From CANHEE01 sp043777755 (GTDB lineage: Bacteria; Bacteroidota; Bacteroidia; Chitinophagales; Saprospiraceae), in the NCBI GenBank assembly GCA_043777755.1, contig JAYWHK010000209.1, forward strand, positions 1 to 22,966: a stretch of DNA of 22,966 bases. The letters run 5' to 3'. Shown here piece by piece: positions 8,115 to 18,002 of the stretch (position 1 is its first letter; the number at the start of each line of letters is the position of its first letter). Under the pieces are notes generated by a model. It saw only the letters and a program-made list of their open reading frames with translations. It ran no database searches and was not told the DNA's origin. Made by a program: the position numbers and the translations under genes.

Positions 8115-8244
8115 AACTTAGCGTATTTTTTTAAACACTAATTTACACTGATTTTACTAATTTCACTAATCGTGATGTTGAAAATTAAATCTAATTTCAC
8201 TGATTTTATTAAAACTTTGTTTTAATTTTACACGTGGCTAAGTT
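8115..8244. repeat. MITE-like intergenic repeat, copy 1
   Basis: An AT-rich 130-nt unit bounded by perfect 7-bp inverted ends, AACTTAG (8115-8121) and CTAAGTT (8238-8244). It contains a TTTCACTAATCGTGATG segment and an internal 8-bp hairpin, ATTAAAAC-TTT-GTTTTAAT (about 8207-8225). It is closely similar to the copy at 8324-8449. No coding capacity is visible. Confidence 0.75.
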
Positions 8245-8249
8245 TTTAC

Positions 8250-8306
8250 AAAAAATGCCTACAAGACAAAGTTATGGTTTTAAGCAAATTGGCTTTGCTT
8301 GTAGGC
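8250..8306 (-). terminator. Intrinsic terminator of the giant adhesin gene
   Basis: GCCTACAAG (8257-8265) pairs with CTTGTAGGC (8298-8306). The stem extends past a single bulged A with CAAAG/CTTTG. On the minus strand a six-T run follows. It lies 167 nt beyond the adhesin stop, between the two MITE-like copies. Confidence 0.8.
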
Positions 8307-8323
8307 GTGAGTTGATTTGTAAC

Positions 8324-8449
8324 AACTTAGCGTATTTTAATCACTAATTTTATCTAATTAAACGAATTTCACTAATCGTGATGTAAAAATTAAATCTAAT
8401 TTCACTAATTTTATTAAAACTTCGTTTTAATATTAAGCGTATCTAAGTT
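8324..8449. repeat. MITE-like intergenic repeat, copy 2
   Basis: A direct repeat of 8115-8244, with the same terminal 7-bp inverted ends, AACTTAG (8324-8330) and CTAAGTT (8443-8449). It has the same inner hairpin, with loop TTC in place of TTT. The longest shared blocks are around AATTTCACTAATCGTGATG and AAATTAAATCTAATTTCACT. It lies in the 3' untranslated region of the adhesin gene. Confidence 0.75.
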
Positions 8450-8472
8450 CTTATATTGATTTAAAGTATTAT

Positions 8473-11400
8473 TTATTCAGCTGTACCAACAACAGTAATA
8501 TCTCCTTTAAAAATCTTGATACTACCATCTAAAAATTCAGCAACTGCAATCCAAACATAAACACCTGGTTCGCAATTAACACCTCTGAATGAACCATCCC
8601 AACCAATTTGCTGATTTGGCTTAAAGTTCAATTCTTGATACATCATATTTCCCCAACGGTCAAAAACTCTTAAAGCATTGAATTTTTTAACAGAACGGTT
8701 TGGATTTAGAATTTTAAATGGATTGCCTTCCGTGACTGCATTTGGATAATCTACTTCTTTTACTAATTTATCAACACCGATTCTGATTTTATCTTCAACT
8801 TTACAGCCGTATTGGTCAGTAATTCTGAGTTTGTAAGTCGTAGCGGAATCTGTACGAGCGAAAATACTTAGGCAATTTGGACAATCATAAGGAGTCCATT
8901 GATACTCTTTAAAATTCTCATCTAATACATCTGTCACTTTTCGTCCATCAACTGTGATAATCGCTTTGATTTGTAAAGAATCATAACCTTCTACGACAGA
9001 AGTAGTGTCGCCAGCGTCAAGAGTAAGGTTCGTTACTGGATAATTTTCAATCGTAACTTTATCAGTATTTGATGTACAACCTTCGCTGTCTTTCACCATG
9101 ATAGTATAAATTCCAGCTGTAAGATTGCTCATTTTGCCATCATCATAAGGTTTTCCCTGTACGTAATATTTCAAAGCCCCTGTTCCACCACTTGTTTTCA
9201 TTTCAAAAGAACCTTGCTTTTGACCTACACAAGTTTTTGTGCTTGTTACTGATAACTCAATTGGTTTTGGTTCTGTCAAAGTAGCACTTAAATTTAAAGA
9301 GCAACCCAAATCGTCACTTAATGTCACTGTAAAATAGCCTGTACTAAGGTTATTAATAATTTTTTCCGAGCCAAAAGCTGTACTCCACTTGATATTAGTA
9401 CTGTTTGTATTAAGATTCAATGAACCGTTTTTGACACCACCGCATTTTGGGCTTTTTGCTATAATCGAACCGTACAACTTACTTACTTTTATGTCAAACT
9501 TGTTATTTTTATCAAAATCAACAGCGCAATCAAAACCTTCAACATTAATCGCTTGGATAGAAACAGTTTTATCGGTATCTGGTTTGTAAATAAAAGTAGT
9601 GTCTTTTGCAATATTTTTTATTACAAAACCATTAGCAAGTGTAATATTTGCTTTTCTACCTTCTAAACCATTGAATTTCAATGTGATGGTACTTGAATCT
9701 TTGCTACAAAGTTTTAGATTTTTGACATCTAAAGTTGCACTGATTGGTTTTGGTTCTTTCAAAGTTGCGTCTGCATTCAAAGAACAACCCAAATCGTCAG
9801 TGACTGTTACTGAAAAATAACCTTCTACGAGATTGTTGATAATTTTTTCAGAGCCAAAAGATTGCTGACTCCATACAACATTAGAGCTGTTCGTGTTAAG
9901 ACTCAACGAACCATCTTTAAGACCAAAACATTTTGGACTTTTTGCAGTAAGCGTAGCGTATAGCTTACTTACCTTTATCTCAAATTTTTGATTTTTATCA
10001 AAAACAATATCACAATCGTAACCTTCAACACTTACTGTTTGAATCGAAAGTGTCTTATCATTATTAGGTTTATAGCTGAATGTAGTGTCTTTTAAAACGT
10101 TTTTGATTACTAAAAACCCAGCACCATCAGAAAGCGTAACTGTTGCTTTTTTATTATCTAATCCATTGAATTTCAATGAAATAGTACTCGAATCTTTTGC
10201 ACAAAGTTTTAAATTTTTGACATCTAAAACAACACTTATAGGCTTAAATTCTGTGATAACAATCGTATCGCTTGCCTTACAACCTTTGTCGTCTGTGACA
10301 GTAACAGCATACGAACCGAAGCCAACAGTTTGATTTTTTGCCGTAACACTATTCGACCAATTATACTTGATAGCGGTTAGGCTTTGAGCATTAATCGTTG
10401 TTTGTTGATTAGGACAAACGGGTGTTTTTTCTGCGGTAGCTTTTACCTGTGGCAAAGGATTAAAAATTGCTTTTGCAAAGTTTTCACCTTGACAACCGTT
10501 AGTGTCTATCACTTTTACAATATATGTTCCAGCTTCTGTCACTTTTATTGATTGCGTTTTTTCACCATTTTTCACCCAAGTAATATCCGTAAATGGCTGT
10601 TTCAAACCAAGAGTAGCTGTTAATCCTTCACATTGTTCGTCATTGATTACTTCAGGAATAAGTTTTGGACGCTCTGTAATTGTAATGGAATCGCTTGCTT
10701 TACAACCATTTGCATCTGTTACCGTAGCGGAATATATTCCAGCTAAAACACTAATGCTGTCTTTGTTTATTTCGCCTGTACTCCAAACAATATTTGAATA
10801 ACCGTTAAGTTGTAAAGTTGTTTTTTTACCAAAACAAGGTAAATCTTTGCCTGTAATTTTTGGTGCTGGCAAGTCGAAATATTCTACGGTCACTTCACCA
10901 ACTCCTTTACAGTTCCCAATAGAAACAGAAACCTTGTAAGTACCAGGTTTTGTTACATCAATTGTCTGAGCAGTTGAGCCGTCAGACCACAAATAGTTAT
11001 CGTACTTACCAGGATTCAAGGTAACTTTTTCACCAGCACACACTTTTTTAGTATCCATTTTCACAGTAAGTCCATCAGCGGTAGAAACTGTTTTTGAGTC
11101 AGTTCCAACACAACCATTAGCATCTATTACAGTCACTGAATACGTTCCTACTGTTGGATAAATCGCTGTAAATGTTTTACTTACATTATTATCTGACCAT
11201 AGATAATTAGTAAAATCTTTTTTATCAACCTCCAAAGTTACAGCATCTCCAACACATACGGTACTCGGACCACTTATGCTTGGTTTTGGATTTGGCAGTA
11301 TTGTTACCGCTGCAAAGGCATCAGTCGTACAACCGTTTGCATCGGTCACTGTAACATAGTAAGTGCCAGTTGTCTTTACAGAAAGTGTTGAATCAATGCT

Positions 11401-14400
11401 TTTGTCGTTCCATAAGTAGCTTGAAAAAATTTCTTTTAATGAAATTTTACCATTTAAATCTTGACAAACTTTTGGCGAAATAGGAGTAGCTGTTGGCTTA
11501 GGGAACATTTTTGTATTAATGCTATCTTCTGCTGGGCATCCATTTTTGTCAATTGTCTTTACCGTTACTTTTTCTTCTTTTTCAAAAGGAATAGTAGCGT
11601 TAGTCGTATTGTCATTCCAAGTATATGATTTGAAATTACTTGTATTTGTAATTGAAACAATACCTTTTGCATTGTAGCAAACTGGTTCTGTTTTTAAAAC
11701 AGGAATAACGGGAGTAGCATCTTCTAATGAATCTTTTGCAACCGCTGTACAGCCTTTATCGTTGGTAACAGTTACAGAATAAACTCCTGATTTGTTGGTT
11801 GTTAATGTTGCTAATTTTGAGCCATCACTCCATTCATATTTATCATAAGTATTTGTTAATGAAAGTGTTATACTTTCACCTGGGCATAATTTTTTAGGTT
11901 TTACGATTTCTACTTCGAGAGCTTGGTATTCACCTAAGTTAGTGCTTGCAACAGCAATACAGCCATTTGCATCAGTAGCTGTAACGCTATAAGAACCTTT
12001 GCCAACAGTGATGTCTTTTTGGTTTTCACCGTTAGACCAAATGTAAGTAAGTCCACCAGTCGTAGTTTGGGCTGTAAGAGTCATTTTTCCCTTGTTGCAA
12101 ATCGTAGAATCTTGTGCCAAACTCACATTAGGATTTAGAAATAACATTACTTCAAAAATTTTACTTTCGCCTTTACAAATGCCGTCGACCGCTTTTACTT
12201 GATAATTTCCAGCACTAGAAACAGTAATTTCTAAAAGGTCTTTAGTTCCAGATATTTCAACACCATCTTTGTACCAAGTTGTATTCACGCCTTTAGCAAT
12301 ATTAGACTTTAATATAGAAATTTTACCATCACAAAGTTTCTGAGTTTGCTTTAGCTCTGGTATCCAATTATTTGAGCTTTCTACCTTAGAAAAAGTATTT
12401 GCTTTACAACCAGTTTTTGTGTTTACAACAGTTACAGCGTAAGTACCAATTTTAGAAGCCTGCAAAGTAGAAATATTAGCATTTGTAGGATTCCAAATAT
12501 AAACGATAGAATCATTTTTAGGATTATTGCTTAGTTTCACTTCCAATTTCACTACATCACTACATAATACACCTCCATTGAGTTCTATTTTAGGATTTTC
12601 AAATTCTGTAACAGTGTGCTTGATGGTATCTCGGCATCCTGTATTACTTGCTTGCACTAAATATATAACACTTGCTTTGCTAACATTTAATGAGGCATTG
12701 GCTGCGCCAAGTTGTTTCCAACTCGTATCATACCACTTACAAGTATCTTTGTTACTGGCTATGGTAGTTAAAATAATTGTAGCCCCTTCGCAAAGACTGT
12801 CTTTTTGGACAACTTTGACACTTGATGAAGGTATTTCTGGTATAACCAAAGTTGTGTCCGTCGAACAAGGAGCATACGGAGAACCAACGCTTAAATATTT
12901 GTAAATCTTAAACTTGTAAGTCCCTGGACCTTTTGCGCTATATTTATAACTAAAATTAGCTCCTATTTTAAGTGTATCGCCATTGACAACTACTGTATAT
13001 AATGCCATATTGTTAGCGCCAGGACCAGTTAAACCAAATTTTATATCTACAGTTGCTTTTGAGCCTTTGCACAAAGGATTAAATACTTTTTTATCAATAC
13101 CGTAAATTCCAACAGAAATTGGGTTTTCAACATTAATATTGTTTTGTGAGGTACAACCCTTCTTGTCTGTCACTGTTACAGTGTATGTATTAGAAGCACA
13201 TAAACCATCAGCGGTTGGTGTTTTCTGCCCGTTCGACCATAAAAAAGTGTGGTCTGGATTAGGATTTGAAATTGCTGCTGTACCTTCACAGCCCGTAAAA
13301 GAACATTTATTGATAACATCTAATGTAACTTTGAATTCAGGAGCATAGTTTATTTCGCCAATATCAACATTCCCTTGACAGCCTAAAGCATCAACAACTG
13401 TAACAGAGAGGTTAAGAGAAGTATTCCCTAACAATGTAAAATAATCAGAGGTTAATACAAGGCTGTCTTCAAAACCTTGACTTCCGTTTGACCATTTATA
13501 ATAGTATTTTCTACCACCTGAATTGGGATAAATTTTTGAAGAACCACCAGTTACACTAATTACCCTTGCAACAGTTTTCTTACCTTGACCACATATCGTT
13601 AAAGAACTAACTGATGCGGTAACTTTTATAAGGTCAAGTACGTCTAATGTTGTCTTCCAAACGGTATCACACGTTCCGCAATGAATATTTGTTTTTAGTG
13701 TATCATAATATATACCGTCTTTGTCATAAGTGCTATTGCCAATTTTATAATTTTGTCCAAAACAAACATCAACAATATTTTCTTTTATAGGCCAAAGTTT
13801 CTTCTTAAATTCATCAATAAATGATGCTTTACAATCGTTAGCATCAACTACATTAATAGTATGACTTCCTACTTTTACGCAAAAAATAGTTGTATCATTG
13901 GTAATAACAGCTGGATTTCCATCAAAACTTACATTGTAAGGTTTTGTACCACCATCAACAATTATTTTCCACTCTGCATCACAGTGATTTTTATTGATTT
14001 GTTTATATGTAACCGTCAAAAGTTTTGGTTCTGTAATTGTAACTGCATGAATACTCTTACAATCAATAGAATCTGTAATCGTACAAGTATAAATACCAAT
14101 ATCTAAACTACTTAATTTTGTTTCAATAGAGCCTGTACTCCATGCATATTTGTAAGGCGGAATACCGCCTTTGCCTTCAATGTCAATTTTACCGTTTTTG
14201 AATTGGAAACAAGTGACGTTTGTTTTGATAATATTAGCATCGAGTTTTGCAGTTGGAACAATAATACTGATAGAATCATAAGTAAATTTACACTTAAGAT
14301 TCATTGAGTCATTAGAGAATTTTGCATAATACTTCCCCGTTTTATTAGGAGAAAAATTCCACCCATTCCCTAATACAGCCTTGCTTTCATCTAACCATTC

Positions 14401-17400
14401 AATCAATGTTACGAATTCGTCAGGAACATCATTGTTTATTTTTACAGAAAGTGGAATTTTACCATTGGCTTCGCAAGTTGTCAGCTGTGTTTTATCAATC
14501 AAAGGAATCGGACTAATACCAGAATTCTTTTTGATTTTAATACTGCGAGTACAAATCGTGTTGTTTGGAAGCGCAACTTTTACTTGAAAATCCCTAACAA
14601 ACGTTTCTGCTTTTACAATTAATTTTTCTGTAGTGCTTAAAATAGCATTACTTGGAGGAGAAGTCCATTCATAAGTTGCACCAAGTAATTTATCCATATA
14701 AAGTACGACATAACCACAAGAATCACGGTAATTAGGGCGAATACTACCTAATAAAGCTATCGCTGTGGTACCAGATTCTGAAAATCCGCAAGCATCAGTA
14801 ATACGGTAACAATAAGGACCAATCGGTAAATTTTTATGTACGAAAACAGTATCTTGGTAATTGGTAGCTAATACTTCTTTTACTATAGAACTACCACAAG
14901 TCATTAATTCTATTTTAATAGGAAAAGAATTACTTTTAGTATTAATCGTGATGTCTGTTTTGTCTGTAAGTGTACAAACTACACCTCTCGTCGTTTTCAC
15001 TATTGGATGAATATGAGGAGGTATATATATATTCACCTTGTCGCTATACCCACAAAAAGATAAAGCTAACTCATAGTTTCCAGAAGGAATATTATCAAAA
15101 GTTGCACTGTATTTTCCTGCATTGCAAACAGTAGAATTTGGATTTGGATTAAAAGTGTTTGTAGTTCCCAACGTTGTTAGAAGGAATTTTGAACCGCCAC
15201 CACAAGTTGTAAAGGATAAAGGATAACTAATTGTAGGTTGAGAAAGAAACCAATCCGCCCATATTTTTCCAATATCACCAACGTCCGCCTTCAAATAGGT
15301 ATCTGTTGGGCAATTCCCTGTAATCGTTGCAGAGATTTTAGGCATTGTCGGGAAATTGGGTAAAGGAATAGGCGTATCAGTAGAACATCCTCCCGTCAAA
15401 ATGTAATTCCCAGGTACTAAATCAATAAATGTAGTATAAGCACCTTCCTCTTGATTTGGCATTTCTGTTCCACCTAATTTTAATTTAAAAGGCTTTAATT
15501 TTATATCTGTAACTATAATTTTATATAAAAGTTGTCCATTTTTACAATCTAATGATACCGAATATGGAATTGATGTAAGAGGAGGATTTACCAAATCAAT
15601 TTCCTTTTTTGTGGCACACTGCCCATTAATGTAATATTTTCCAGCAGTTAAATTTTCATAAACAGTACCATTCAAATTTGCTGATGGCATAGAATTTCCT
15701 GCGGCATCAGTCAATGTGTGTAACCCAACATGAAAGCTATTAATGTTGGTAATATTCCAAAAAAATACACCATTGTTACAAAAAGGTCCTTCGAGTGTGT
15801 CATATATTGTTGATGTTGGAGGATCAACTAAAATAATTTGAGTCGGTGCTGTACAACCATTATTGAGAGAGGTTAAAGTGTAAGTACCAGCATCTAAATC
15901 CTTGAATGTCTTTCCATCGTTACCTGTACTTGGCATACTACCACCGTTGGTATCTTGCAAAATATAGGGACCACTACCAAGATTATTGCTTCCAGCAACA
16001 ATAGTGTGCTTAAATTCATTATTAACACATTTGGATGATAGTGTATAAGTTACAGGTGTTGGTGTTGGTGCATTGGAAGCTTTTATTTCGACTAACTTAG
16101 AACCTGTACAATCCTCAATAAGATAAGTGCCCAAAGGAAGTGGCGTATCAATTGCAGCAGGCGTTCCTGGCGGAACACTTGTAATTGACATAGGTGCTGT
16201 CAATCCTGTCGGTAAAACGATACCCTTTAAGGTGTCTTTAATGCACGTGTACAACACAATCGGGTTAAGAATTCCTGTAGGCAAAGGAATTTCAGTCGTC
16301 TTTGTTGTTGTCAAACCACAAGGCGTTACAACTTTTACTGTATAATTTTTGGCATAACTAATATTGGTAAATACCCCTGTACTGTTCGTGGCAACGAGTA
16401 CACTGGCATCATTATATAACTCATAGGTCAAGCTATTGGGTGCTGCTGCAAATGAATAAAAGCCAATATTAGGGCCGTTTACGTATTTTATCAAATAATT
16501 AATAGAACCAGTCTTGATGGTTTTACAAGGTTGATTGGGTAAAAAATCAAATTTTATAGAATCTTTTATTTTAAAACCATTGTCGCACTTGTCTTTGATT
16601 TCTAAAACAAAATTAGTAGGAATATCATTTTTTGTAAAATTAGCGGTTGTTGAGGTACTGTTATAAGTCGTAGAACTCAACCCTGTAAAAGTCAAAGGTA
16701 CAAAGAGAGGAGCTGTTCCACTGGTCTGAAAATCGCCAGCCAATGTCACTTTTGAATTAGCACAATCAGCTAAAGCATTATAAATATTAAGAATGGGTTT
16801 GGCATGGACACTAGAAATCACCTCAATACCGCAAGCATCTTTTACTTTAAAAAAAACGGAGGTAGCTGTAATACCTGTAAAGTTGCCCGTATTAGAATCC
16901 GCAATTTTTACACCCAAATTATTAAAACATTCGTAAGTATAAGGCAGCTTTCCACCCGTAGCACTGATAGAAGCTGTACCATTGGCAAAGTTCACGCAAT
17001 TCACCGTAAGAATTGGCGTTGCATTTGGTGTTGTAAAAGGAGTCGTTTTTGTATCGCTACAAGAAGTATCAGAAACAACCACATAATTGCCATTACAAGC
17101 GGTAATTACATTGGTAAAAGTTACATTTTTATCAATAGTTACTTTGGTTTCTTGTAGAATATTATTGGTATAAAGTTTATAAGTATAAAGAGAATTAGTA
17201 GCAGAAACGACTGTTGCATCAACTTTATCAGGTTGGGTAAAAACAGTATTTAATACTATCGGCACATAGTTGATTAAACCATTTGCAGAGGTAACTGTTT
17301 TTCCACAAGCATCAGTAATTTTAATGGCTTTTGCACCATTACTTAGGTTGCTAAAAGTGTAAGTCGTGTTGGAGAAATTAGTAATACTACTTAAAGGTGG

Positions 17401-17886
17401 AGCGTTTGGAGTAGAAGGATTAATTACATCAATTGTATAAGGAGGCTTGCCACCAACAATATTGACCTGAGCTTGACAACCTATCCAAGAAGCCACAGGA
17501 TTCTGCATAGGAATATAGGTGGTTGGAATAATGATGTTAGGTATAACGCAGCCTCCACTAGTTCCAGTAAAATCATCTATTGAGATACTATAAGTTCCAG
17601 CATTGAGGGATTCGATTGGCATACCACTTTGGCTTGAAAATGCTGTTGTTCCTATAGTTCCCGATACAAAAGAAAAAGTATAAGGAGCTGCTCCTCCAAA
17701 ATTGGCAGGCAAAGTAACATTTATCTCCCCAGTTCCAGGACAAACCGCAGGCGTTGTATTAAAAGTTACACCCGCACAATTCAATTGCGCATTTGCCACA
17801 AAGGGAAGTAAAAAAATAAAAAACGTATAGCATAATGCTAATAATGTTTTTTGAAAAACCTGTTTTTTTAGATAAAATGTGTTCAT
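8473..17886 (-). CDS. Giant SprB-like surface adhesin with type B (gliding-motility-associated) C-terminal domain
   Basis: A single uninterrupted 3137-codon frame, roughly 330 kDa. Layout: a signal peptide (1-33, ending VANA before Gln34). An N-terminal half (about 34-1150) holds divergent beta-sandwich modules, including three about 75-residue modules at about 610-850 that share a 'MPS..F.DL.AGTY' pattern. About 19 SprB-type repeats follow (about 1215-2950), each with a W(S/N)(N/D)G strand and a closing 'GTYSVTVTDANGC' strand. Two neighbouring 161-165-residue modules at about 2551-2876 are near-duplicates. A PKD/Ig-like linker comes next, then a CHU_C/gliding-motility-associated C-terminal domain (3045-3137: LRVFDRWGNMMYQ, GWDGSFRG, GVYVWIAVAEFLDG). 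The last domain is the T9SS type B sorting signal. The protein should be exported by T9SS and displayed on the surface for adhesion or gliding. Its PorP/SprF partner lies downstream. Upstream is a CAP-domain protein with the same repeats, and the 116-nt gap between them has no consensus promoter, so co-transcription is likely. The ligand is unknown. Confidence 0.92.
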   Translation of the reverse strand: MNTFYLKKQVFQKTLLALCYTFFIFLLPFVANAQLNCAGVTFNTTPAVCPGTGEINVTLPANFGGAAPYTFSFVSGTIGTTAFSSQSGMPIESLNAGTYSISIDDFTGTSGGCVIPNIIIPTTYIPMQNPVASWIGCQAQVNIVGGKPPYTIDVINPSTPNAPPLSSITNFSNTTYTFSNLSNGAKAIKITDACGKTVTSANGLINYVPIVLNTVFTQPDKVDATVVSATNSLYTYKLYTNNILQETKVTIDKNVTFTNVITACNGNYVVVSDTSCSDTKTTPFTTPNATPILTVNCVNFANGTASISATGGKLPYTYECFNNLGVKIADSNTGNFTGITATSVFFKVKDACGIEVISSVHAKPILNIYNALADCANSKVTLAGDFQTSGTAPLFVPLTFTGLSSTTYNSTSTTANFTKNDIPTNFVLEIKDKCDNGFKIKDSIKFDFLPNQPCKTIKTGSINYLIKYVNGPNIGFYSFAAAPNSLTYELYNDASVLVATNSTGVFTNISYAKNYTVKVVTPCGLTTTKTTEIPLPTGILNPIVLYTCIKDTLKGIVLPTGLTAPMSITSVPPGTPAAIDTPLPLGTYLIEDCTGSKLVEIKASNAPTPTPVTYTLSSKCVNNEFKHTIVAGSNNLGSGPYILQDTNGGSMPSTGNDGKTFKDLDAGTYTLTSLNNGCTAPTQIILVDPPTSTIYDTLEGPFCNNGVFFWNITNINSFHVGLHTLTDAAGNSMPSANLNGTVYENLTAGKYYINGQCATKKEIDLVNPPLTSIPYSVSLDCKNGQLLYKIIVTDIKLKPFKLKLGGTEMPNQEEGAYTTFIDLVPGNYILTGGCSTDTPIPLPNFPTMPKISATITGNCPTDTYLKADVGDIGKIWADWFLSQPTISYPLSFTTCGGGSKFLLTTLGTTNTFNPNPNSTVCNAGKYSATFDNIPSGNYELALSFCGYSDKVNIYIPPHIHPIVKTTRGVVCTLTDKTDITINTKSNSFPIKIELMTCGSSIVKEVLATNYQDTVFVHKNLPIGPYCYRITDACGFSESGTTAIALLGSIRPNYRDSCGYVVLYMDKLLGATYEWTSPPSNAILSTTEKLIVKAETFVRDFQVKVALPNNTICTRSIKIKKNSGISPIPLIDKTQLTTCEANGKIPLSVKINNDVPDEFVTLIEWLDESKAVLGNGWNFSPNKTGKYYAKFSNDSMNLKCKFTYDSISIIVPTAKLDANIIKTNVTCFQFKNGKIDIEGKGGIPPYKYAWSTGSIETKLSSLDIGIYTCTITDSIDCKSIHAVTITEPKLLTVTYKQINKNHCDAEWKIIVDGGTKPYNVSFDGNPAVITNDTTIFCVKVGSHTINVVDANDCKASFIDEFKKKLWPIKENIVDVCFGQNYKIGNSTYDKDGIYYDTLKTNIHCGTCDTVWKTTLDVLDLIKVTASVSSLTICGQGKKTVARVISVTGGSSKIYPNSGGRKYYYKWSNGSQGFEDSLVLTSDYFTLLGNTSLNLSVTVVDALGCQGNVDIGEINYAPEFKVTLDVINKCSFTGCEGTAAISNPNPDHTFLWSNGQKTPTADGLCASNTYTVTVTDKKGCTSQNNINVENPISVGIYGIDKKVFNPLCKGSKATVDIKFGLTGPGANNMALYTVVVNGDTLKIGANFSYKYSAKGPGTYKFKIYKYLSVGSPYAPCSTDTTLVIPEIPSSSVKVVQKDSLCEGATIILTTIASNKDTCKWYDTSWKQLGAANASLNVSKASVIYLVQASNTGCRDTIKHTVTEFENPKIELNGGVLCSDVVKLEVKLSNNPKNDSIVYIWNPTNANISTLQASKIGTYAVTVVNTKTGCKANTFSKVESSNNWIPELKQTQKLCDGKISILKSNIAKGVNTTWYKDGVEISGTKDLLEITVSSAGNYQVKAVDGICKGESKIFEVMLFLNPNVSLAQDSTICNKGKMTLTAQTTTGGLTYIWSNGENQKDITVGKGSYSVTATDANGCIAVASTNLGEYQALEVEIVKPKKLCPGESITLSLTNTYDKYEWSDGSKLATLTTNKSGVYSVTVTNDKGCTAVAKDSLEDATPVIPVLKTEPVCYNAKGIVSITNTSNFKSYTWNDNTTNATIPFEKEEKVTVKTIDKNGCPAEDSINTKMFPKPTATPISPKVCQDLNGKISLKEIFSSYLWNDKSIDSTLSVKTTGTYYVTVTDANGCTTDAFAAVTILPNPKPSISGPSTVCVGDAVTLEVDKKDFTNYLWSDNNVSKTFTAIYPTVGTYSVTVIDANGCVGTDSKTVSTADGLTVKMDTKKVCAGEKVTLNPGKYDNYLWSDGSTAQTIDVTKPGTYKVSVSIGNCKGVGEVTVEYFDLPAPKITGKDLPCFGKKTTLQLNGYSNIVWSTGEINKDSISVLAGIYSATVTDANGCKASDSITITERPKLIPEVINDEQCEGLTATLGLKQPFTDITWVKNGEKTQSIKVTEAGTYIVKVIDTNGCQGENFAKAIFNPLPQVKATAEKTPVCPNQQTTINAQSLTAIKYNWSNSVTAKNQTVGFGSYAVTVTDDKGCKASDTIVITEFKPISVVLDVKNLKLCAKDSSTISLKFNGLDNKKATVTLSDGAGFLVIKNVLKDTTFSYKPNNDKTLSIQTVSVEGYDCDIVFDKNQKFEIKVSKLYATLTAKSPKCFGLKDGSLSLNTNSSNVVWSQQSFGSEKIINNLVEGYFSVTVTDDLGCSLNADATLKEPKPISATLDVKNLKLCSKDSSTITLKFNGLEGRKANITLANGFVIKNIAKDTTFIYKPDTDKTVSIQAINVEGFDCAVDFDKNNKFDIKVSKLYGSIIAKSPKCGGVKNGSLNLNTNSTNIKWSTAFGSEKIINNLSTGYFTVTLSDDLGCSLNLSATLTEPKPIELSVTSTKTCVGQKQGSFEMKTSGGTGALKYYVQGKPYDDGKMSNLTAGIYTIMVKDSEGCTSNTDKVTIENYPVTNLTLDAGDTTSVVEGYDSLQIKAIITVDGRKVTDVLDENFKEYQWTPYDCPNCLSIFARTDSATTYKLRITDQYGCKVEDKIRIGVDKLVKEVDYPNAVTEGNPFKILNPNRSVKKFNALRVFDRWGNMMYQELNFKPNQQIGWDGSFRGVNCEPGVYVWIAVAEFLDGSIKIFKGDITVVGTAE
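9260..10237 (-). repeat. Tandem duplication of a 161-165-residue module inside the adhesin gene
   Basis: Two consecutive blocks (9260-9742 and 9743-10237) encode near-copies. Both start at a LDVKNLKLC(A/S)KDSST segment, pass through VSKLY and AKSPKC, and end at DLGCSLN ... EPKPI. By eye they are about 70% identical in protein. Each module joins one non-SprB domain to one SprB-type repeat. The divergence shows that it is a real duplication and probably not an assembly artefact. Confidence 0.85.
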
Positions 17887-17937
17887 AAAATAATTTTTAT
17901 AGTTAAAAAAGGATAAATTTTAAATTTTGTGCAGGGC

Positions 17938-17977
17938 TTCGCCATAGCGAGGTAAATTGCTTTACCTCGCTGACGAA
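17938..17977. other. Hairpin in the CAP gene-adhesin gene gap
   Basis: A perfect 10-bp stem, GCGAGGTAAA (17947-17956) with TTTACCTCGC (17961-17970), has a TTGC loop. An outer TTCG/CGAA clamp (17938-17941 and 17974-17977) surrounds it. No T-run follows directly on either strand, so it is not a standard terminator. It could be an RNA-processing or stability element between two co-transcribed genes. Confidence 0.6.
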
Positions 17978-18002
17978 ATTCTAATATATTCTCACTTAAA
18001 CT

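Noticed and set aside
9260..14240. Regularly spaced repeats that could be mistaken for a CRISPR array
   Set aside because: The repeats are protein-coding, 65-165 codons long and divergent at the DNA level; no short identical repeats with unique spacers exist, and no cas gene is present.
8473..17886. Many plus-strand frames of 60-125 codons opposite the adhesin gene
   Set aside because: They mirror the repetitive, biased codons of the adhesin, match no recognisable family and lack promoters.
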